Positions 56,175 through 64,000 of a stretch of DNA of 64,000 bases are shown here, piece by piece. Under the pieces are notes generated by a model. It had not been told where the DNA came from and did no database searches. It saw only the letters and a list, made by a program, of their open reading frames with translations. Where the stretch lies: contig CM070570.1 in the NCBI GenBank assembly GCA_036346355.1, positions 50,589,467-50,653,466 of the forward strand, read 5' to 3'. The DNA is from Rhipidocladum racemiflorum (taxonomy: Eukaryota; Streptophyta; Magnoliopsida; Poales; Poaceae). Made by a program: the position numbers and the translations under genes. The first letter of the stretch is position 1, and each line of letters opens with the position of its first letter.

Positions 56175-56770
56175 AGAATAAGTACCCGCTACCCAGGATT
56201 GATGATTTGTTTGATCAGCTGAGAGGAGCTGGAGTTTTCTCCAAGATTGATCTGAGATCGGGATACCACCAGTTGAAGATCCGATCAGAGGATATTCCGA
56301 AGACCGCATTCTCGTTGAGATATGGACATTACGATTTTACAGTTATGTCTTTTGGTTTGACGAATGCGCCAGCATATTTCATGAATATGATGAATAAGGT
56401 GTTCATGGAGTATTTGGACAAGTTTGTTGTTGTATTTATAGATGATATCTTGGTCTATTCCAAGACAGAAGATGAACATGCCGAGCACTTGAGGCAAGTT
56501 TTGGAAAAACTGAGGGAACAGCAACTCTTCGCCAAGTTCAGCAAGTGTGACTTTTGGAAGGACAAGGTGGAATTCCTCGGACATGTAATGACCGCAGAAG
56601 GAGTTGCCGTAGATCCAAGCAAGGTAGAAGCTGTGTTACATTGGGAGCAGCCGAAGACCGTGACCCAGATCCGGAGTTTCCTTGGAATGGCAGGTTACTA
56701 CCGCCGCTTCATTGAAGGCTTTTCGACGATTGCGAAACCTCTTACGCAATTGTTGAAAAAGGAGAAGTAG
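56150..56770 (+). pseudogene. T1-b reverse transcriptase
   Basis: RT continues after the frameshift: VKNKYPLPRIDDLFDQLRGA, FSKIDLRSGYHQLKIRSEDI, MSFGLTNAPAYFMNMMNKVF, active site VVFIDDILVYSK (Asp pair at 56441-56446), LREQQLFAKFSKCDFWKDKV, FLGHVMTAEGVAVDPSKVEA, IRSFLGMAGYYRRFIEGFST, PLTQLLKKEK. The frame ends with a TAG at 56768-56770, where related copies have Lys. RT core residues are all present. Confidence 0.94.
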
Positions 56771-57880
56771 TTTGCATGGACGCCAGAGTGCAAGAAAGGT
56801 TTTCAAGAGCTGAAGAAGCGATTGACATCAGCGCCGGTGTTAGTTTTACCAGACGTCAATCAAAACTTTGACATTTATTGTGACGCATCGCGCCAAGGAC
56901 TTGGATGTGTGCTGATGCAGAATGGGAAGGTCGTCGCTTACGCATCGAGGCAGTTGAGACCACATGAGGAGAATTATCCGACGCATGACCTGGAGTTTGC
57001 TGCCGTAGTGCATGCTTTGAAATTATGGCGTCATTATTTGATTGGAAACAGATGTGAAGTGTATACGGATCATAATAGTCTTAAGTACATCTTCACCCAA
57101 TCAGACCTGAACATGAGGCAGAGAAGATGGTTAGAGTTGATCAAGGATTATAATGTTGGAATCCATTACCATCCCGGGAAGGCCAACGTAGTTGCCGATG
57201 CTCTGAGCCGGAAAAGCCATACTGTGAACATGTTGCTAGCCACAAGTCAGGATGAGCTATGCGAGGATTTCCAGAGGATGCAGATTGAAGTCGTACCAGA
57301 AGGATTCTTGGCCGCATTGGAAGTGAAGCCTACCCTAGAGGATCAGATCCGAGAAGGACAAGAGGATGATGACAAGATCCGCAAGATTAAGTCCAACATG
57401 GATGAAGGCAAGGCAGAGGACTTCAAGTTGGATGAGCAAGGCACGTTATGGATGAAGGGTCGCATTTGTGTACCAAACAAGAAGGAGCTGAAGCAGTTGA
57501 TTTTAGAAGAAGCTCATGACTCAAAGTATTCCATTCATCCTGGAAGCGCCAAGATGTATCAGGATTTGAAGGAAAGATTCTGGTGGCCGAGCATGAAGCG
57601 TGAAGTTGTCGAGCATGTTGCGTTGTGCGACATTTGCCAGAGAGTCAAGGCAATGCATCAGAGGCCAGCAGGATTGCTACAGCCGTTGAAGATACCTGAG
57701 TGGAAATGGGAGGAGATTGGAATGGACTTCATTACCGGTTTACCCAAGACTCAAGGAGGTTACGACTCCATATGGGTTATAGTGGATCGCTTGACTAAAG
57801 TAGCCCACTTTATCCCCGTGAAGACCACTTACTCGGGAGATAAGTTAGCAGAATTGTACATGACCAAGATTGTTTGTTAG
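56771..57880 (+). pseudogene. T1-b RNase H and integrase N-terminal part
   Basis: Continues in frame after the TAG at 56768. RNase H: TSAPVLVLPDVNQNFDIYCD, DASRQGLGCVLMQNGKVVAY, YPTHDLEFAAVVHALKLWRH, CEVYTDHNSLKYIFTQSDLN, VVADALSRKS. A T1 linker (LLATSQDELCEDFQRMQIEV) follows, then integrase: HDSKYSIHPGSAKMYQDLKE with CDICQRVK giving the zinc site, and the first catalytic Asp in IGMDFITGLPKTQ (57724-57726). The frame ends at a TAG, 57878-57880, in IVC*HGVPK where relatives have Leu. Confidence 0.94.
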
Positions 57881-58255
57881 CATGGAGTGCCGAAGAAGAT
57901 TGTATCGGACAGAGGTACCCAGTTTACCTCGAGATTCTGGAATAAATTGCATGAAGCCATGGGAACCCGTTTGAATTTCAGTACAGCTTATCATCCGCAG
58001 ACGGATGGACAAACTGAAAGAGTTAATCAGATATTGGAGGATATGTTAAGAGCGTGTGCATTGGCCTATGCTACCTCTTGGGATAAAAGTCTGCCGTACG
58101 CTGAGTTTAGCTACAATAACAGTTATCAAGCAAGTTTGCAAATGTCACCTTTTGAGGCATTGTACGGACGACCTTGTCGAATACCGTTGAACTGGAATGA
58201 GACATGTGAACGCCGTGTCTTTGGGCCAGACTTACTTCAAGAAGCCGAAGAGTAG
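57881..58255 (+). pseudogene. T1-b integrase core, distal part
   Basis: In frame with the preceding part. HGVPKKIVSDRGTQFTSRFW carries the second Asp (about 57908) and YHPQTDGQTERVNQILEDML the Glu (about 58016). Then LPYAEFSYNNSYQASLQMSP and ALYGRPCRIPLNW. It ends in a TAG at 58253-58255 after EAEE. Confidence 0.94.
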
Positions 58256-58771
58256 ATTGCCGTGATCCGAGAAAGGTTGAAGATAGCACAATCAAGACAG
58301 AAGAGTTATGCTGACAACCGTCGCCGAGACCTGAGTTTTGAACCAAAAGATTTTGTGTATCTCAGAGTCACCCCACTCAGAGGAGTTAAGAGATTCCATG
58401 CCAAAGGAAAACTCGCGCCAAGATATGTTGGACCATTCAAGGTTCTCAGTCGCAGAGGGGAAGTTGCTTATCAGTTGGAGTTGCCGCAATCACTAGCAGG
58501 AGTACATGACGTGTTCCACGTGTCCCAGTTGAAGAATTGTCTTCGAGTACCAGATGAGCAGACACCGCTAGAGTCAATTGAGCTACAAGAAGATCTGACT
58601 TACAAGGAGCATCCCGTGAAGATTCTGGACACCATGGACCGAGAGACAAGAAACAAGTCAACCCGTTTCTGCAGAGTTCAGTGGAGTAACCATGCAGAGA
58701 GTGAAGCAACCTGGGAGCGCGAGGAGGATTTGAAGAAAGAGTTTCCAAACCTATTCTTTAGTAAGCCCTGA
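58256..58771 (+). pseudogene. T1-b integrase C-terminus with chromodomain-like end
   Basis: In frame after the TAG: AQSRQKSYADNRRRDLSFEP, FVYLRVTPLRGVKRFHAKGK, LAPRYVGPFKVLSRRGEVAY, VHDVFHVSQLKNCLRVPDEQ, YKEHPVKILDTMDRETRNKS and RVQWSNHAESEATWEREEDL, then KKEFPNLF and the natural stop at 58769-58771. The end resembles the chromodomain-like motif of Tekay-type integrases, thought to help target chromatin. Confidence 0.93.
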
Positions 58772-58791
58772 ATCTCGGGGACGAGATTCTG

Positions 58792-58806
58792 TTAAGGGGG
58801 GAGGTT
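58792..58806 (+). promoter_or_regulatory. T1-b polypurine tract
   Basis: TTAAGGGGGGAGGTT directly before the 3' LTR at 58807. Confidence 0.92.
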
Positions 58807-61800
58807 TGTAACACCCCAAAATTTTGCTTTCCTTAAAATCTTGTGTGATTTGGCACTTTAGTGAATTTTTGGAATTTTTTGGAATTTATTTGGATTTATT
58901 TGGAATTTATTTGAATTTATTCCACTTTGAAATAATTAAAGAATTTAAATTTGCAAATAAAATTCTGTTGGAAATATTTTATTTGAGTCCAAAATGCCCT
59001 AAAGTATTTTCTAGAATTTTTCTAGAATTTTTCTGAGTCTTTTGCTATTTTTAATGAATTAAATGAATTTCTGAGGAATTAATTGAATTATTTAATCGCT
59101 AGAAAATAGTGAGTGGGTTTGTACTGTTCCACCGACCGAGTCCGACTCGAACCCAACCGAGCCCTAACCCTCTCGACCGTCCGATCAAGATCACACGGCC
59201 GAGATTGACCCACGTCACCGAGCCCTAGTCCGACCGAGCTAGCCAGCTCGCCCGAGCCAGACCCGAGCCCAAACCCGCGCACCGTTGGATCTTGATCCAA
59301 CGGCTGAGAGCGTGCCACGTCACCTTCTCCGTGTCGCCGTCGGAGTCCGCCGCCGCAACGGAGTGGGCCTCGGTTTCCGCGCGTTTCACGGACGCCGAGG
59401 GCCCTATTTAATGCGCCGCCACCGCTGCCATGATGCCGACTTCCGTGCGCACCCGTAGCCCTAGCTCACGCCGCCCGAGCCGCCGTTCCGCCGTCGCAAT
59501 CGCTCGCCGGAGTTGGAGGAGCGTTCCACCGCGTTTGCCTGCAGTTTCCGCCGCCGTTGAGCCCAGATCCGGAACCGCAAGGTCAAGCCGCGCCAGTGGA
59601 GACCCTTCACTTCGCCGGAGGTGCCCCGCAACGCCGTTGCCGTGGTCGCCGTCTTCGTCTCCGGTGAACCAGCCCCGCCGCAAGCCATCGCCGGACCTCG
59701 AGCTCCACCAGCCGTCCCATCCGGATCCAAGGGTCCAGATCGCGCCACGTCACCCCCGGTGAGATTCCCACGTGCAAACCTTTAAATCTAATTCCAACCG
59801 TTGGATCTAGATCCAACGGCGTAGATTGTGCCACGTAGCTAGAACTGCACCAGGCTAGGATAGATCTCAGCCGTTAGATCAAGATCAAACGGCTAGGGTT
59901 AGCCTAGTTGTTTGCGTTAGATTGGATCTTGACCGTCCGATCAAGATCGAACGGTCCAGGTCAGCCGAGTCGTTTTCCAAAACGCGTTAGCAAGATCTAA
60001 TCTGGGCCGTTGATTTTCAAATCAACGGCCGTGATCGCGCCACGTGGCCGGGAGGCCGACCGTCGCGATCGGCTGTGATCGGCGCTTGTAGCGTGGAAGC
60101 GTGTTCGACACGCGGGGCCCAGCCGTCAGCGGCCCAGCCAACTGCACCATGACGTCACGCTGACGTCACGGTGGGGCCCAACTGTCAGCCGTCCTCAGCC
60201 GTGCGTGATGACGTCACTGCTGATGTCATTCGAGGGGCCCACTTGTTAGTGGGACACGTGAGCCGTGGACCGAGTCCACGATGAACCGAGCCGCGCCCGT
60301 GCGCCGGGGTCCATGGACCTGAGGCGACGTGGCGACACCCGATTGGTCCACGTGTCATGCTGACGCAATAAAAGAATTTCCGAAAAAGAAAATGATTTAT
60401 TAATTCGAAATATTGATTCAAATTTAGATTCAAACTTCAAACGCTTATAACTTTTGTGTTTTAACTCCGATTTGAGTGATTCAAATTTCTAAATTTGTAT
60501 AAAATTGAGATCTACCTAATGATGAATTTTATTTAATTTTTTGACTAAAGTTTTTCTCTGTAATATTATTTAATTGATGATTTAAAACTTTAAATGCTTG
60601 TATCTTTTGCATTTAAACTCCGAATTTGACGTTTCCAGTTTCTAAAAATTCATAAAATTATGCTCTCTCTGTTTGTGAACTTTATTTGGATATTTGGACA
60701 CTTTTTGTTTACTGTTTGTTTATTATTTGCTATTTGCGCGCTTTACGAGTAGACGTTGAAGTGCCCGAAGGATTCGAAGGTCAAGTGTTGACCTAGGAGC
60801 CAGCTCAGGACCAAGAACAAGTACTCTTTGAAGGCAAGTTATGCTTTGACCATGTTGATCCCATTTTGAAACCTATTTTGATTCAATTTATTGCATGCTA
60901 GTTTAATTAGAAAATACTTTATTTAATTCCGGGGAATTAGATAAATGCCAAATTGCTGTATGACACCTTGATTAATTAATTATGTGCCATGACCCCTTGT
61001 CACCCTAGTAGTGGATTACTAGTTGGACATTATTAATTCGCCAACATGGATAGTTAGACCGATGTAGTATGCTTAGCCTTGCCACGTGACATGATTTTGG
61101 ACAATCAAATGTTAATATCGACTTAATGATATATTGAACCTGTTTTGGAAAGGTATCATGTGTTGTGATGTTGATGGCACGTGGTGCATGGTAATCAACT
61201 GGGGTTTGATAAATAGCTTTTGACCGGGGCATGTGGCAAAAATGATCAGGTGGGCCAGTTGTGGCATTGGGAATGTTGGTTTGGTTCTTGGGGTAGTCTT
61301 GCCCTGGTCACCCTAAGGACTTAACCTTGCAAGCCTTTGAACTGAGTCAAGCGTGCAACCACTTGTCCGTAATGGGACGGACCTAGTTGACTAAGTTGCT
61401 AATAACGTACCTGTGGGACCTCTGGGTGTCAACTACACCCTTTGTGTATGTTGTACGGGGGAGCGTACCGGGGCTGCGGCCAGGTACCCATCTAATGGTG
61501 GATTGACCTAAACTTCGCCTTTGCTAAGGGAAGGGTTAGTGTGCAACACCGGAGAGGATCACTTGTACTGTTAGAAGTTTCCGAAGGACTTTGTTACGGG
61601 AACTCGCCTTTGTGGTATTTGACTGTATCTTGTGGGTAAAGTGCATAACCTTTGCAGAGTGTAAAATCTATTCGAATAGCCGTGTTCGCGGTATTGGACA
61701 TTGCTCGGGAATTACAGTCAAGGGTTAGACTTTCTTGAAAACAACTTGGACTTGAGAGGTTGGGTTTGGGTTAAAGAATGATGCTGATGGAAATGTGGAC

Positions 61801-62367
61801 TAGGATTGGGAAAGATGATTATTAAACTACTGGAAAAGTTATTGATCATATACTTGTTCCGACTGCTTTCGAATCTACTTATAATACTTGTCAAATGCTG
61901 TTTACTGCAAATATACCCTGAGCTATTCCTTTGTATCAAGCCATGCATGTAGTATATTAGCTGCATTCTGTGCATGACTTGCTGAGTACCAAGTACTCAC
62001 CCTTGCCTCAATACAACACCAGTCGAAGAGGAGTCTACACCAGCTTTGGAGGAGGAACTTCCAGAAGAACCGTCGAACTAGGAGCGAGCCCGATCGATTT
62101 GCCTATGGTATACTGGATGGCGCCACGATGTTATCTTATTTTCCACTGCAGTTATTTCTTTCTTATTAAGGTTCGCCCTGCGTGGCGTATATTTGTAACT
62201 TGACCCTAAGGTCGAGCAACCAGTTTGGTTAACTATTTAAAGTACTTTATTAGTATCGTTTGGTATGATTGTGATATTTACCAATGTTGAGACTGTGTGC
62301 ACTAGCGCGTTCTTGGACTAGTGCTGAATACACAAAGGGTCTGGATTTGCAGATTCGGGTCCCGACA
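58807..62367 (+). repeat. T1-b 3' LTR
   Basis: 3561 bp, TGTAACACCCC to GGGTCCCGACA. It shows the uninterrupted version of the T1-b 5' LTR, including the site where T1-c landed (around 60108-60122). TATA-like element at 59404-59411. Palindromes corresponding to those at 37782-38649 are at about 59160-60030. Confidence 0.94.
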
Positions 62368-63316
62368 ACCTCAGCCTAGATTAGAAACCTCCAACAGCAA
62401 GAAAGGCTCGAATTTTGTGGACAAGAAGATCAAGAAGATGAAGAAACAACGCTCACCGGGCATAGTCGCTGCGGTAGAACAGCAGCCTCGAACATCCCAG
62501 TACAAGGTCACGGCGGGGTTCAATGCTCGGGCGTAGGGCAACAGAACCGACTGTGATTTCACGACGAGGCGATCCAACAGAGAGCGGAGCGGCCTCTACT
62601 GTCCACTCCATCAGGCATACGGGCATGATTTACGGAATTGCCGAACATGGACCTACCGCTTGGAGAAGTTTTACAGCGGCAAAGGTCCCATGCCGTTGCT
62701 CACGAAACTAGGAGAAAACAACAAAGGCAAGCAACCCATCAAGGATTAGGACGATGACATGGAGTAACAAGAACCCCAGAACCACATAGCAGTTATCTTC
62801 GGGGGCTTCTCCGCCTACAAATCTCGTCGGGATTTGAAGGACGCCACACGGGAAGTACACCATGTCACCCAGGGTAAACCTCCTGTACAACAGCTTAAGT
62901 GGTCCGAGCTATCTCTTACGTTCTCCAAGGATGATTGTCCCCTTGGAATGACCAAACCATAGAAGCTTCCGATGGTCGTGAGCCCGACCATCAGCAATAC
63001 CATCGTTGGTTGGGTTCTCATAGACTCCGGAAGCTCCCTGGACTTAATTTCCGCTAAGGTCTTGGATGAGATGCAGATCCCTCGCTCCAAGATCGAAAGC
63101 ATTGCGGTTCCCTTTTTTGGGATAGTCCCGGGCACCTCGATCAAGCCTTTGCGCCAGGTCATTTTGCCTATCACCTTTGGTAGTCCGAGTAACTTTCGTA
63201 CAGAATTGATCACCTTTAAGGTGGTTAACCCTTCGAATCGGCCTACAATGCTATCCTCGGCAGACCAGCTTTGGCCAAGTTCATGGCCGCCACGCATCAC
63301 GCTTACCAATGCCTAA
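62368..63316 (+). pseudogene. Tat-like gag C-terminus and protease
   Basis: One frame from 62368 with stops at 62534, 62747, 62765 and 62960. First a basic segment (KKIKKMKKQRSPG), then a knuckle-like YCPLHQAYGHDLRNCRTW near 62597-62650, as found in Tat Gag. Then GGFSAYKSRRDLKDATREVH and the protease region: TIVGWVLIDSGSSLDLISAK with catalytic DSG near 63020-63035, and RTELITFKVVNP. A frameshift near 63225 sends the ILGRPALAKF segment into another frame. It continues the gag cut by T1-b at 37422. Confidence 0.88.
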
Positions 63317-63560
63317 AGGTTCCTGGATCCAACGGGGTCATAACCGTAAGGGGGAGCCATAAGTCCGTGTTAAAATTTAACGAGAGGGCGTTGGACATGG
63401 TCGCCCAACTGCCTACACACGGCTCTGACCAAGAGCCGAAGCACTCCTAGCCCAAAGTTGCCCTCCAGCCTGGAGGAGAGACCAAGGCCGTTCCGCTCAG
63501 CGAGTCGGAACCCACCAAGGTTGTGTATTTGGGATCTTCCCTAGATCCCAAATAGGAACT
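63317..63560 (+). pseudogene. Tat-like protease/RT linker, broken
   Basis: Readable in the shifted frame: HAYQCLKVPGSNGVITVRGS, an acidic/polar linker with a stop near 63448, and KVVYLGSSLDPK before another stop near 63553. This is the normal variable linker between protease and RT in Tat elements. Confidence 0.7.
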
Positions 63561-64000
63561 TGAGCTCATCACCTTCCTTCGAGCAAACCCGGATGCGTTC
63601 GCTTGGGAACCATCTGACATGCCCGGAGTCCCAAGGGAGGTGATCGAGCACAGGCTAGCGGTTCAGCCTGATAAAAAAACCAGTGCGACAAAAACTCAGA
63701 TGATTTTCCCCGGAAAAATAAGCGATCATCCGGGAAGAACTCGACAAACTCCTTAAGGCTGGCTTCATCAGAGAGGTCGAGCACTCAGAATGGTTGGCCA
63801 ATCCCGTCATAGTCAGGAAGAAAGGAGGCAAATGGCGCATGTGTTTCGACCACACGGGCTTAAACGCCACGTGCCCAAAAGACAACTACCCACTGCCTCA
63901 CATAGACCAGCTAGTCGACGCAACAGTGGAATCACAGGTCATGAGCTTCTTGGACGCTTATTCGGGATATCATCATATCAGCATATCGCGTGAGGACAAA
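63561..64000 (+). pseudogene. Tat-like reverse transcriptase, N-terminal part
   Basis: FLRANPDAFAWEPSDMPGVP and VIEHRLAVQPDKK are followed by a frameshift near 63680-63710. Then IIREELDKLLKAGFIREVEH, WLANPVIVRKKGGKWRMCFD, CPKDNYPLPHIDQLVDATVE and FLDAYSGYHHISISREDK at the window edge. This is the fingers region of a plant Tat-type RT. The active site lies outside the window. Confidence 0.9.

Larger units (their letters stand above)
37423..62367 (+). mobile_element. T1-b: Ty3/Gypsy Tekay-like element, nearly complete
   Basis: 5' LTR 37423-38736 plus 50791-53052 (split by T1-c), primer site 53057, pre-gag ORF 53268-54013, gag 54287, pol 55347-58771, polypurine tract 58792-58806, 3' LTR 58807-62367. 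Without T1-c it is about 12.9 kb with LTRs near 3.57 kb. ACCTA and ACCTC flank it, a probable 5-bp duplication with one change. The host sequence on both sides is Tat gag. Of the T1 copies it is the best preserved. The LTRs differ by a few percent by eye, including small indels. Confidence 0.93.
35122..64000 (+). mobile_element. Tat/Retand-like Ty3/Gypsy element, continuing past the window
   Basis: The element starts with LTR 35122-35754 and a tRNA-Asp type primer site. Gag follows to 37422, where T1-b is inserted. Element sequence resumes at 62368 with the gag end, protease and RT, and runs off the window. The gag core (TWLFNKKEGSIRSLGKL, FVQRFIQVRNSIPNISDA) and RT (NPVIVRKKGGKWRMCFDH, CPKDNYPLPHIDQLVD) are of the type common in plant Tat elements. 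Stops and frameshifts occur in both halves. AACTC at 35117-35121 may be one target-duplication copy. It interrupts the T1-type RT of the chimeric array unit. Confidence 0.9.

Noticed and set aside
1..64000. Host genes, rRNA or tRNA genes, CRISPR arrays, bacterial operons.
   Set aside because: None is visible. All long coding signals are retrotransposon proteins, and direct repeats are LTRs or simple tandem repeats.

Overview
This window looks like gene-poor, repeat-packed plant nuclear DNA, of the kind found in pericentromeric or other heterochromatic blocks. I found no host gene. Everything recognisable is transposable-element sequence: Ty3/Gypsy LTR retrotransposons with initiator-Met primer sites and integrase C-terminal chromodomain-like ends (Tekay/Del type), one Ty3 element with a tRNA-Asp type primer site (Tat/Retand type), one Ty1/Copia element of Sirevirus type, and two short hAT-like MITEs. 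The plant assignment rests on these families. A monocot is my guess from the GC-rich LTR leaders and the element mix, not a demonstrated fact. Family labels T1, T2, T3 are mine. Layout from left to right. 1-3117: T1-a, a T1 element cut by the window edge and internally deleted, inserted in the RT domain of a T3 element whose remnant follows to about 3490. 3491-5083: unassigned noncoding sequence. 5084-7036 and 7037-10411: two minus-strand T1-like LTR pieces, the second interrupting the first. 10420-35121: a minus-strand T2 tandem array (5' internal fragment, LTR, complete internal region, LTR, chimeric 3' internal fragment). MITEs sit at 11826-12354 and 17926-18458, and a 9.1-kb Sirevirus (21481-30573) lies inside the shared LTR. 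35122 to the window end: a Tat-type element inserted in the chimeric T1/T2 pol. Its gag is interrupted by T1-b (37423-62367), whose own 5' LTR is interrupted by T1-c (38737-50785). The right half is therefore a four-layer nest with readable insertion order: T2 array, then Tat, then T1-b, then T1-c. Each autonomous element follows the usual plan: LTR promoter, primer site, gag, protease, RT/RNase H, integrase, polypurine tract, LTR. None keeps an open polyprotein. T1-b is the best preserved, with about one frameshift and three stops in pol. The most interesting points are: an extra pre-gag ORF that looks homologous in T1 and T2 and is neatly missing from T1-a and T1-c; copy-to-copy differences concentrated at CAG/CTG trinucleotides; a T1/T2 pol chimera joined at an 8-bp identity; a tandem LTR array without target duplications; arrays of imperfect palindromes in T1 LTRs; and several extra polypurine-tract-like motifs in the Sirevirus 3' region.
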